Positions 1 to 6,111 of a DNA stretch of 7,409 nucleotides are shown piece after piece (position 1 is the stretch's first letter; the number at the start of each line of letters is the position of its first letter). Source of the stretch: an uncultured Bacteroidales bacterium (GTDB lineage: Bacteria > Bacteroidota > Bacteroidia > Bacteroidales > Bacteroidaceae); the NCBI GenBank assembly GCA_902803195.1, contig CADCOX010000178.1, positions 1 to 7,409 of the forward strand. The letters are read 5' to 3'. Under the pieces are notes generated by a model. The model ran no database searches. It was not told where the DNA came from and saw nothing but the letters and a program-made list of their open reading frames with translations. Both the position numbers and the translations under genes were made by a program.

Positions 1-92
1 TCCCGTCACTTCGCTCCGTGACTTGCACAAGCCGATGGCTGCACCCGTGCGCTTTCCGAGAACACTCAGTTCTCTGAAATGCTCCGCGCCCG

Positions 93-998
93 TCAGAAAT
101 CCAGTCCGGAGCGGCCGTCCTTGAGCTCGTCGATGACCTTGAGCAAGTACTGCCCGTACTGGTTCTTGATCATCGGCTGCGCCAGTTCGCGCATCTTCTG
201 CTCGTCAATCCAGCCCTTGCGGTAGGCGATGCCTTCGAGGCACGCGATCTTCAGGCCCTGCCGTTTCTCGATGACCTCGATGAAGGTAGACGCCTCTGAG
301 AGGCTGTCGTGCGTTCCTGTGTCGAGCCACGCGAAGCCGCGGCCTAACGTCTGCACCTTCAGTTCGCCGTCCTCGAGGAAGCGCTGGTTGACGGTCGTGA
401 TCTCCAGCTCGCCGCGTGCCGACGGCTTGATCTCTTGTGCCACGCGCACCACTTTGTTCGGGTAGAAGTACAACCCCACGACCGCATAGTTCGACTTCGG
501 TTTGGCCGGCTTCTCCTCGATGCTCAGACAGTTGCCGTTGGCGTCGAACTCCGCTACGCCGTAGCGCTCGGGGTCGTTCACCCAGTAGCCGAAGACCGTC
601 GCCTTCTGCTCCTCCTCGGCCGTGCGTACAGCCTCCTTCAGCATCGGCGTGAAGCCTGCGCCGTGAAAGATGTTGTCGCCCAGCACCAAGCATGCGCAGT
701 CGTCGCCGATGAAGTCGCGCCCGATGATGAACGCCTGTGCCAGGCCGTCGGGCGAAGGCTGCTCGGCGTAGGAGAAGCTCACGCCGTAGTCCGAGCCGTC
801 GCCCAGCAAGCGGCGGAAGCCCGGCAGGTCGTGCGGCGTCGAGATAATCAGGATCTCGCGGATGCCTGCCACCATCAGCACCGAGATGGGGTAGTAGATC
901 ATCGGCTTGTCGAAGATGGGCAGCATCTGTTTCGACACGCCTTTCGTGATCGGGTATAAACGAGTGCCGGAACCTCCGGCAAGAACGATTCCTTTCAT
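93..998 (-). CDS. rfbA: Glucose-1-phosphate thymidylyltransferase (RmlA/RfbA)
   Basis: This 301-residue cytoplasmic enzyme joins glucose-1-phosphate and dTTP to give dTDP-glucose and pyrophosphate, the first step towards dTDP-L-rhamnose and related sugars for surface polysaccharide. The nucleotide-binding signature GGSGTRLYPIT is at residues 8-18, followed by KQMLPI (23-28), the EQPSPDGLAQAF segment (79-90), the metal-site LGDN (107-110), EEKP (161-164) and WLDTGTHDSL (224-233). All are family hallmarks and the length is normal. The ATG at 998 gives the conserved MKGIVLAGG start. An in-frame ATG at 1109 would add 37 unconserved residues and run through the promoter, so it was not used. The gene diverges from the chain-length kinase gene, which fits a polysaccharide locus. 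rfbC, rfbD and rfbB are not visible; any downstream partner would lie beyond the left edge. Identification is very secure. Confidence 0.97.
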   Translation of the reverse strand: MKGIVLAGGSGTRLYPITKGVSKQMLPIFDKPMIYYPISVLMVAGIREILIISTPHDLPGFRRLLGDGSDYGVSFSYAEQPSPDGLAQAFIIGRDFIGDDCACLVLGDNIFHGAGFTPMLKEAVRTAEEEQKATVFGYWVNDPERYGVAEFDANGNCLSIEEKPAKPKSNYAVVGLYFYPNKVVRVAQEIKPSARGELEITTVNQRFLEDGELKVQTLGRGFAWLDTGTHDSLSEASTFIEVIEKRQGLKIACLEGIAYRKGWIDEQKMRELAQPMIKNQYGQYLLKVIDELKDGRSGLDF

Positions 999-1020
999 GA
1001 TTTTTCGTTTTTTCAGGGTA

Positions 1021-1052
1021 CAAAGATAGTGTAAACTCGGTGGAAAGCCAAA
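1021..1052 (-). promoter_or_regulatory. Bacteroidota-type promoter for rfbA
   Basis: Read on the minus strand, TTTG (1052-1049) is followed after 20 bp by TATCTTTG (1028-1021). This matches the Bacteroidota primary sigma consensus TTTG-N19-21-TAnnTTTG. The box lies 22 bp upstream of the rfbA ATG, giving an inferred leader of about 15 nt. It is the only promoter in the window where both elements fit. Confidence 0.8.
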
Positions 1053-1113
1053 GAAAAGAGGGCTTTTTATTGCTTTTTCACACAAAAAACGCGCAGAAAT
1101 GGAAAACAATGTC

Positions 1114-1121
1114 TATCTTTG
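1114..1121 (+). promoter_or_regulatory. -7 box for the Wzc-type kinase gene
   Basis: TATCTTTG matches TAnnTTTG exactly and ends 27 bp before the ATG at 1149. No TTTG is found 19-21 bp upstream, so the -33 element is weak or replaced by an activator. The box lies about 85 bp from the oppositely directed rfbA -7 box, so one compact region serves both genes. Confidence 0.65.
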
Positions 1122-1148
1122 CGGCAAAATTAACACAAGATACAGTTT

Positions 1149-3593
1149 ATGTCTCAAAGAGAAAACTACGAAATGCTCGACCCCGAACAGCAGGGATTTG
1201 ATTATCGCCAGTTGTGGTCCATCGTCCTCCTGAACTGGTACTGGTTCGTCCTCTCAGTCATCTTCTGCGTCGGCGCCGCGTATGCCTACCTCCGCTACAC
1301 GCATTCCGTCTATCAGGTCTCCACGAAGGTTCTGATCAAGGACGAGGTGAACAACAAACGCATGGGCGGCTCCGACATGATGCAGGAGCAGTTGGGCATC
1401 ATCAGCACCACCTCCGGCTTCGACAACGAGTTGGAGATCATCAAGTCGGCCGCCGTCGCCTCGCGTGCCGTCAAGCGCCTCAAGCTCTACACCATCTACA
1501 CCGAGGAGGGGCGCATCCGCGACAACGAACTCTACCGCAACACCCCCGTAGTGGTCGATCTCGAGGAGTCCCATATCGACGACCTCAAAGCCCCCATCCC
1601 CATCGAGATTACCAAGAAGGGTAAGGGCATCCACGTCGAGATCAGTCAGCCCTCGAAGGTCGTCGGCGAGTACGACGTCCTCGTGCGCGACATCCCCAAC
1701 CTCCCTGCAGCCGTCAACGCCAACGTCGGCAAGATTCTCTTCTCGCCCAATCCCGGCTATGAGCTCACCGACAAGAAGCTCTCCGTCGTCATCTATCCCC
1801 CCGTCACCGTAGGGCGCTACTATGGCCGCCGACTGCGCGCCGAACCCACCACCAAGTACACCAGCGTGGCCAAGCTCTCCATCCAGGACACCCACCCCGA
1901 CCGCGCTATGGACTACCTCGAGGAACTCGTCAAGTCCTACAACGACGACGCCAACGAGGACAAGAACGAACTCGCCCACAAGACCGAGGACTTCATCAAC
2001 GAGCGCATCAACATCATCCGCTCCGACCTCGACGAGACCGAAGGACAGATCGAGCGCTACAAGCGCGGCAACGAACTCATCAACCTGCCTGCTGACGCCA
2101 CACAGGCCCTCACGCAGTCCACCGAGTTCCAGAAGAAGCAGGTCGACATCCAGACGCAGATGAGCCTCGTCAAGTCGCTCCTCGACTATGTCGAGAACCC
2201 CACCAACAGCCTCACCCTCATCCCCGCCAACATCGGCATCACTAACGAGGCCACCAACTCTATCGTGCGCGAGTACAATAATGGAGTGTTGCGCCGCAAC
2301 CGCCTCATCCGCAGCTCCTCTGAGTCCTCGCCCGCCGTGACGCCCGTCACCGACGAGGTCATGGCGATGTGGGGCGCCGTCCAGCAGCACCTGCGCAGCA
2401 TCTACAACGACCTGCAGATCCAGAAGAACAGCGCCGAGCAGCAGTACAACCGCTTCGCCGGGCGCGTCAGCAGCACTCCCACCCAGGAGCGCGCTATGAA
2501 TAATATGGGTCGCCAGCAGGAGATCAAGGCAGGCCTCTACCTCATGCTCCTGCAGAAGCGCGAGGAGAACGCTATCTCCCTCGAGGCTGTCGCCAACAAA
2601 GCACGCGTCATCGACCTCCCGCAGGTCGACGGTAAGGTGCGTCCCAAGAGCCGCCTCATCCTCCTCTTCTCCCTCCTTCTCGGCATCCTCCTGCCCTTCG
2701 CCTACTACTACCTGCGCGACCTGCTGCGCTTCCAGATTGAAGGGCGCGACGACCTCGAGAAGCTCAGCCGCCTCTCCATCCTCGCCGACATACCGCTCAC
2801 GAAGGAACTCACCTCCGGCGAGCGCGCTATCGTCGTCCACGAGAACACCAACAACATGATGGAGGAAGCCTTCCGCGGGCTGCGCACCAACCTGCGCTTC
2901 GTCCTCGAGCACGGCGAGAAAGTCATCCTCACCACCTCCAGCGTTCCCGGCGAGGGCAAGACGTTCGTCGCCACCAACCTCGCGATGTCCCTCGCCCTTC
3001 TCGGCAAGCGCGTCATCATCGTGGGTCTCGACATACGCAAGCCGCGCCTCGTCAAGCTCTTCAACCTGCCCACCACAGGCGGTGGACTCACCACCTACCT
3101 CTCGTCGGACGAGGCCGACTTCGACCTCCTCGACAAGCAGATCATCCGCGGCGTAGTCAACGAGAACCTCGACGTGCTCCCTGCAGGCGTCATACCGCCC
3201 AACCCCGGCGAGCTCATCACCCGCGAGCACCTCGACAAAGCCTTCGAGCACCTGCGCCAACACTACGACTACATCATCATGGACACGCCTCCCGTAGGAC
3301 TCGTCAGCGACACCTACGAGCTCGCACGCCTCGCCGATGTCTCCTTCTTCGTCGTGCGTCCCGAGATCACCACCAAGAGCGACATCGAGATGATCAACCG
3401 CATCGCAGAGGCCAAGAAGATGCCAAAGATGAACCTCGTCCTGAACGGCATCGACCTGACCAAGAAGAAATACGGCTTCTACTACGGCTACGGCAAGTAC
3501 AAGTACAGCCGCTACGGCTCCTACTATGGTCGCTACGGCCACTACGGCGCCTATGGCCATTATGGTGATCATTCCAAGCACATCGAACGGTAG
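1149..3593 (+). CDS. wzc: Wzc-type polysaccharide chain-length regulator and tyrosine autokinase
   Basis: This 814-residue inner-membrane protein is a polysaccharide co-polymerase (PCP-2a) that sets polymer length and export, with a cytoplasmic BY-kinase. In order: a first membrane helix (about 22-48), a periplasmic Wzz-type domain with long charged helical stretches (about 275-345 and 408-480), a second membrane helix (about 502-521), and an ATPase domain. Walker A is SSVPGEGKT (597-605), Walker A' GLDIRKP (626-632) and Walker B YIIMDTPP (708-715). The first Asp of the usual DxDxR Walker A' is Gly626. I recall this as common in Bacteroidota homologues, but that is unchecked. The C-terminus (775-805) carries 13 tyrosines in 31 residues, the expected autophosphorylation cluster. 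Kinase and membrane parts are one chain, as in proteobacterial Wzc and unlike split CpsC/CpsD. Leucine codons are mostly CTC by eye. The gene starts 20-odd bp after its inferred transcription start and ends before a strong terminator. Confidence 0.96.
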   Translation: MSQRENYEMLDPEQQGFDYRQLWSIVLLNWYWFVLSVIFCVGAAYAYLRYTHSVYQVSTKVLIKDEVNNKRMGGSDMMQEQLGIISTTSGFDNELEIIKSAAVASRAVKRLKLYTIYTEEGRIRDNELYRNTPVVVDLEESHIDDLKAPIPIEITKKGKGIHVEISQPSKVVGEYDVLVRDIPNLPAAVNANVGKILFSPNPGYELTDKKLSVVIYPPVTVGRYYGRRLRAEPTTKYTSVAKLSIQDTHPDRAMDYLEELVKSYNDDANEDKNELAHKTEDFINERINIIRSDLDETEGQIERYKRGNELINLPADATQALTQSTEFQKKQVDIQTQMSLVKSLLDYVENPTNSLTLIPANIGITNEATNSIVREYNNGVLRRNRLIRSSSESSPAVTPVTDEVMAMWGAVQQHLRSIYNDLQIQKNSAEQQYNRFAGRVSSTPTQERAMNNMGRQQEIKAGLYLMLLQKREENAISLEAVANKARVIDLPQVDGKVRPKSRLILLFSLLLGILLPFAYYYLRDLLRFQIEGRDDLEKLSRLSILADIPLTKELTSGERAIVVHENTNNMMEEAFRGLRTNLRFVLEHGEKVILTTSSVPGEGKTFVATNLAMSLALLGKRVIIVGLDIRKPRLVKLFNLPTTGGGLTTYLSSDEADFDLLDKQIIRGVVNENLDVLPAGVIPPNPGELITREHLDKAFEHLRQHYDYIIMDTPPVGLVSDTYELARLADVSFFVVRPEITTKSDIEMINRIAEAKKMPKMNLVLNGIDLTKKKYGFYYGYGKYKYSRYGSYYGRYGHYGAYGHYGDHSKHIER

Positions 3594-3644
3594 CGCCTCG
3601 CCTTCCGCTGACGCCCGCCCGAGCGTTTCTCCGATAAACCTCAT

Positions 3645-3679
3645 GAATGCAGCCCACTGTGGCTGCATTCTTCTTTTTC
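3645..3679 (+). terminator. Intrinsic terminator after the kinase gene
   Basis: A perfect 10-bp inverted repeat, GAATGCAGCC (3645-3654) and GGCTGCATTC (3661-3670), encloses the loop CACTGT and is followed by the T-rich tract TTCTTTTTC. It lies 51 bp after the kinase stop codon. The opposite strand lacks a T tract after the stem, so it should work mainly on plus-strand transcripts. Confidence 0.88.
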
Positions 3680-3717
3680 AGCCGGCTCCGTTCATCCCGC
3701 ACAGTCTATGTGCTTGT

Positions 3718-3785
3718 CCTCACGTCAAAACAAGCTTGACCTCACGTCAAAATACGCTTGGTCTCACGTCCAAAATACGTGTAAG
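3718..3785. repeat. Three 22-24 bp tandem units (CTCACGTCAAAA core)
   Basis: Three adjacent units start at 3718, 3740 and 3762. The first two are 22 bp and the third 24 bp. The conserved part is CTCACGTCAAAA followed by a CTTG- or GTG-containing end; the third unit has CTCACGTCCAAAA. The spacing is not a multiple of three and no gene covers the area, so a protein repeat is unlikely. The core ACGTCAA recurs in the larger array from 3958. Confidence 0.75.
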
Positions 3786-3872
3786 CCGATACGCCGTAGG
3801 TGTAGTGCGCGGCCTGCAACCTACACGCGCGCAAACACTATTCTTTTGTGCGAAGTCTTGAAAACTTTTCAT

Positions 3873-3927
3873 AGATTGATGTAGATTGACGATAAGATTG
3901 ACGATAAGATTGACGTAGATTGACGTC
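3873..3927. repeat. AGATTGACG array, left arm of an inverted repeat
   Basis: Exact AGATTGACG copies begin at 3883, 3895, 3907 and 3917, with a one-mismatch copy (AGATTGATG) at 3873. Spacing is 12, 12 and 10 bp. These are the reverse complement of the CGTCAATCT units to the right. The stretch 3907-3927 pairs with 3958-3978 at 20 of 21 positions, which would leave a 30-nt loop (3928-3957) ending in seven T. Confidence 0.85.
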
Positions 3928-3957
3928 TTATATTCAGAGGACGTGAATGATTTTTTT

Positions 3958-4120
3958 GACGTCAATCTTCGTCAATCTGGACGTTGAATTGGACGTCAAT
4001 CTTCGTCAATCTGGACGTTGAATTGGACGTCAATCTTCGTCAATCTATACGTCAATCTTCGTCAATCTGGACGCTGAATTGGACGTCAATCTCCGTCAAT
4101 CTAGACGTCATTTTTCGTCC
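3958..4120. repeat. 34-bp tandem array built of paired CGTCAATCT 9-mers
   Basis: Units start at 3958, 3992, 4026, 4048 and 4082, with a decayed sixth piece (GACGTCATTTTTCGTCC) from 4104. A full unit is 34 bp: two CGTCAATCT copies 10 bp apart, then a spacer GGACGTTGAATTGGA. The third unit is cut short after 21 bp. Ten exact 9-mers occur, at 3960, 3970, 3994, 4004, 4028, 4038, 4050, 4060, 4084 and 4094. The 34-bp period is not divisible by three, so it is non-coding. There are no distinct spacers, so it is not CRISPR. Confidence 0.88.
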
Positions 4121-4195
4121 GCTCATCCTGGAGGCTCAAGAATTTGGGCGTGAAGTTTACTCCGTCTTTACCTTCCTCGTCAAAAGCGTTTTCTT

Positions 4196-4203
4196 CAAAG
4201 ATA
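4196..4203 (-). promoter_or_regulatory. Lone minus-strand -7 box facing the repeat block
   Basis: The minus strand reads TATCTTTG here, an exact TAnnTTTG match. No TTTG is found at the expected -33 distance and no credible gene follows on the minus strand. If active, it would transcribe leftward through the CGTCAATCT repeats. It may be chance. Confidence 0.3.
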
Positions 4204-4222
4204 TGGTTTCTCGTTAAAAAAA

Positions 4223-4250
4223 GTTCCCGTTAACGTTAACGTTCCCGTTA
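4223..4250. promoter_or_regulatory. Operator-like palindrome between direct repeats
   Basis: GTTCCCGTTA occurs twice (4223-4232 and 4241-4250), flanking and slightly overlapping the perfect 12-bp palindrome AACGTTAACGTT (4232-4243). The palindrome covers the place where the -33 element of the promoter at 4258-4265 should be, which suits a repressor or activator site. Eleven bases (TAACGTTAACG, 4231-4241) recur exactly at 5531-5541 upstream of the oxidoreductase gene. No regulator is encoded in the window. Confidence 0.5.
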
Positions 4251-4257
4251 TTTTCCC

Positions 4258-4265
4258 TATCTTTG
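4258..4265 (+). promoter_or_regulatory. -7 box for the PheC-fusion lipoprotein gene
   Basis: TATCTTTG matches TAnnTTTG exactly. The start would lie near 4272, giving a leader of about 60 nt to the ATG at 4332. No TTTG occurs 19-21 bp upstream; that position is filled by the AACGTTAACGTT palindrome. The near-palindrome AGCGGACCGCT (4293-4303) lies in the leader. Confidence 0.65.
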
Positions 4266-4331
4266 TGCCCGAAATAGTGATGATGGCCGTTCAGCGGACC
4301 GCTCATGAGTTTCAACACAAAAGACGACATC

Positions 4332-5504
4332 ATGAAGACTATGTTAGCAAATACTGAAAGACTGAGAGCTGCGGTGCGTTCCGTCCTTATGGCCTTCTGC
4401 TGTATGGCCGTCCTCGCGGCTTGCTCTCGCAACGACAGCTCGGCTGAGGCCGACTATATCGCGTCGGTAGCCGACAAAGTGTGGGCGTTCGGTCAATCGC
4501 ACCCCGACGGCTTCACCCTCGACATCCGTACGATGACGGAGCCGACGGAGGGCATCGCGGTCAGCTATGCCGAGACGCAGAACAGCCACTCGCGCGAGGC
4601 CCTCAACGCCGTTGTCAGACACGCCCTGAAGCACGAAGGCTACGTCGGCGGCTGGTTGAACAACGACGAGGGGCTTTACTACTTCGACAGTACGCGCCTC
4701 TATCCCGAGGACTCGCTCTGGAGCGCCATACAGTTCGGGAAAGCCAACGGGCAGCGGACGGTCTATGTCCTGTCCTCGGACACGGACCTCCCGCTCAGCG
4801 GTAAGGTGGCCGAGATTGTGGAGCGCGGCACGCTGCTGGTGGGCACGACGGGCGACTACCGCCCGCTGACGTTCCGCGAGGCCGACGGCACCTACTGGGG
4901 CTTCGGCATAGAGATGGCTGAAGCGATAGCCCACGCCTTAGGGGTCAAGACGGCTTTCGTGGGGACCTCTTGGCCTACGCTGACTGCCGATGTGCTGGCC
5001 GAGCCGCAGCGCTTCGACCTCGCCATAGGAGGCATCACCATCACGGATGCCCGACGCGAGACGATGCTCATGAGCGACGGCTACTTGGAGAACGGCAAGA
5101 CCATCCTCTGCCGCGCAGCTGATGCCGAGCGCTACCGCTCGCTGGCCGACCTAGACCGACCGGAGGTGCGGGTGATGGTGAACCCCGGGGGGCTGAACGA
5201 GAAGTTCGCCCTCGAGAACCTGACGCACGCCACCATCATCGTTCACCAGAAGAACGAGGAGATACCGACGCTCATCGCCGAGGGGGCTGCCGACGTGATG
5301 ATCACGGAGATCACCGAAGCCCCGTATTACGTAAAGGCCGACCCGCGGCTGGCGGCACCCCTGATGAATGCGCCGTTCACGCACGGCGAGATAGGCGTGC
5401 TGATGCAGAAGGGGCAGGACGACCTGCTCGCCCTCATCAACGCCCTCATCCTACGCATGAAGGCCGACGGCTCGCTCCAGCGGCTCCACGAGAAGTATTT
5501 TTAA
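4332..5504 (+). CDS. Lipoprotein: unassigned N-terminal domain fused to a PheC-type (cyclohexadienyl dehydratase) domain
   Basis: This 390-residue protein has a lipoprotein signal peptide ending in the lipobox LAAC (Cys31), so it should be anchored in the cell envelope. Residues about 42-155 form a domain I cannot name, with HPDGFTLDIRT, YAETQNSHS, GYVGGWLNN and GLYYFDST. From memory, similar motifs occur in small Bacteroidota proteins, some on mobile elements. Residues about 157-390 match family-3 solute-binding proteins, closest to periplasmic PheC, which converts prephenate or arogenate to phenylpyruvate or phenylalanine: VGTTGDYRPLTF, GTSWPTL, FDLAIGGITIT, NPGGLNEKFA and TEITEA. Glu329 in TEITEA aligns by eye with the residue I recall as catalytic in Pseudomonas aeruginosa PheC. 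It may be an enzyme or a binding protein. The ATG at 4332 gives a normal signal peptide; one at 4305 adds nine residues and is possible. No permease gene is adjacent, which argues mildly against a plain ABC-importer role. Confidence 0.85.
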   Translation: MKTMLANTERLRAAVRSVLMAFCCMAVLAACSRNDSSAEADYIASVADKVWAFGQSHPDGFTLDIRTMTEPTEGIAVSYAETQNSHSREALNAVVRHALKHEGYVGGWLNNDEGLYYFDSTRLYPEDSLWSAIQFGKANGQRTVYVLSSDTDLPLSGKVAEIVERGTLLVGTTGDYRPLTFREADGTYWGFGIEMAEAIAHALGVKTAFVGTSWPTLTADVLAEPQRFDLAIGGITITDARRETMLMSDGYLENGKTILCRAADAERYRSLADLDRPEVRVMVNPGGLNEKFALENLTHATIIVHQKNEEIPTLIAEGAADVMITEITEAPYYVKADPRLAAPLMNAPFTHGEIGVLMQKGQDDLLALINALILRMKADGSLQRLHEKYF

Positions 5505-5520
5505 CGGGAACTCTTTCTTT

Positions 5521-5556
5521 ACGATAACGATAACGTTAACGATAACGATAACTTTC
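5521..5556 (+). repeat. Hexamer repeat (ACGATA) and possible -7 box before the oxidoreductase gene
   Basis: Five hexamers run from 5521 to 5550: ACGATA, ACGATA, ACGTTA, ACGATA, ACGATA. The central variant creates TAACGTTAACG (5531-5541), identical to part of the operator-like site upstream of the lipoprotein gene. TAACTTTC (5549-5556) matches TAnnTTTG except for the last base and is the best candidate -7 box for the gene at 5590. Confidence 0.55.
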
Positions 5557-5589
5557 CAAGAAACCATAACCCCAAAAACAACAAACATC

Positions 5590-6105
5590 ATGAACATCCT
5601 GATTCTACAAGCCTCGCCTCGCGCGAACGGCAACACCGCTTGGATGGCGGAAGAGTACAAGAAAGCTGCTGAGGCAGCAGGTCACGAAGTGACCCTCGTC
5701 AACGTGGCGAAGAAGAAGATTGCGGGTCGTCTGGCTTGCGAGTACTGCCACAACAAGGGCAACGGCGCCTGCATCCAGAAGGACGACATGCAGGAGCTCT
5801 ATCCGCTGATGGCTGAGGCCGAGGTGCTGGTGCTGGCTGCGCCCATCTACTACTTCACGCTCTGCGCCCAGATCCAGGCTCCCATCCAGCGCATGTACTG
5901 CGTCAACAGCCCCGCCCGAGTGAAGAAGATGGCGCTGCTCGTCTCCTCCTATTCTCCCGGCGTCTACGACGGCGCAACGGCCGAGTTCCGCGATATCTGC
6001 AACTACTGGCAGGTGGAGAACGTGGGCGTCGTCACAGCCAAGATTGACGAGCAGAAGACCGAAGAGACGCGTCAGAAGGTCGTGGCGCTTGTCGACAAAT
6101 TGTAA
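5590..6105 (+). CDS. NAD(P)H-dependent FMN oxidoreductase, flavodoxin-like fold, with cysteine motif
   Basis: This 171-residue cytoplasmic protein belongs to the NADPH-dependent FMN reductase / iron-sulfur flavoprotein-like group. The N-terminal strand and phosphate loop MNILILQASPRANGNT (1-16) is the FMN-phosphate site, and AAPIYYF (83-89) is the second flavin-binding loop. Between them Cys50, Cys53 and Cys61 form C-x2-C-x7-C, followed by IQKDDM, the place where relatives carry GCxxC...CxxKDDM. Iron-sulfur flavoproteins use four compact cysteines. Only three are here, so a cluster is doubtful and a redox-active or structural role is as likely. The substrate is unknown; quinones, nitro compounds or metals are possible. 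The next gene, a carbonic anhydrase, starts 6 bp after this stop, so the two are probably co-transcribed. No strong Shine-Dalgarno precedes the ATG, where the leader is A-rich, as usual in Bacteroidota. Confidence 0.9.
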   Translation: MNILILQASPRANGNTAWMAEEYKKAAEAAGHEVTLVNVAKKKIAGRLACEYCHNKGNGACIQKDDMQELYPLMAEAEVLVLAAPIYYFTLCAQIQAPIQRMYCVNSPARVKKMALLVSSYSPGVYDGATAEFRDICNYWQVENVGVVTAKIDEQKTEETRQKVVALVDKL

Positions 6106-6111
6106 AGCCGT

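Larger units (their letters stand above)
3680..4331. other. Repeat-rich intergenic region without a credible gene
   Basis: About 650 bp separate the kinase terminator from the lipoprotein gene. The region holds the 22-bp units (3718-3785), a GC-rich stretch (3786-3840) with a small GTGTAG/CTACAC inverted repeat (3800-3805 and 3821-3826), the CGTCAATCT repeat block (3871-4120), an AT-rich stretch (4121-4222) with a lone minus-strand -7 box, and the operator and promoter region of the next gene. The small open frames here mostly read through the repeats. They resemble no protein I know, and the repeat periods break reading frame. Confidence 0.7.

Noticed and set aside
25..74. rfbA terminator from small hairpins (GAGAAC/GTTCTC at 58-74; AGCC/GGCT at 30-40)
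   Set aside because: Stems are only 4-6 bp and no T tract follows on the minus strand.
435..959. Plus-strand open frame opposite rfbA
   Set aside because: It mirrors a certain gene, has no recognisable motif and no promoter.
93..1109. Longer rfbA reading frame starting at 1109
   Set aside because: The extra 37 residues are unlike the family and span the promoter; MKGIVLAGG at 998 is the conserved start.
1254..3668. 804-codon open frame antisense to the kinase gene
   Set aside because: The product is dominated by Val, Asp, Glu, Ala and Gly (GNN codons), as expected when the sense gene has C at most third positions. It shows no family motif.
3747..3965. Minus-strand 72-codon frame through the left repeat arm
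   Set aside because: Repeat-derived, with no promoter in place and no resemblance to a known protein.
3958..4120. CRISPR array
   Set aside because: Units abut with no unique spacers, the period is 34 bp in total, one unit is truncated, and no cas gene is present.
3984..4217. 77-codon frame through the 34-bp repeats
   Set aside because: The repeat period breaks reading frame and the product is repeat-derived; no start context or family match.
4305..4331. Upstream ATG as start of the lipoprotein
   Set aside because: It lengthens the signal peptide n-region to about 26 residues; the ATG at 4332 gives a more typical one, though the earlier start cannot be excluded.
4222..5513. Insertion sequence or MITE around the lipoprotein gene
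   Set aside because: A 12-bp inverted repeat is present, but there is no transposase and no target-site duplication beside the repeat ends; the right copy overlaps the stop codon.
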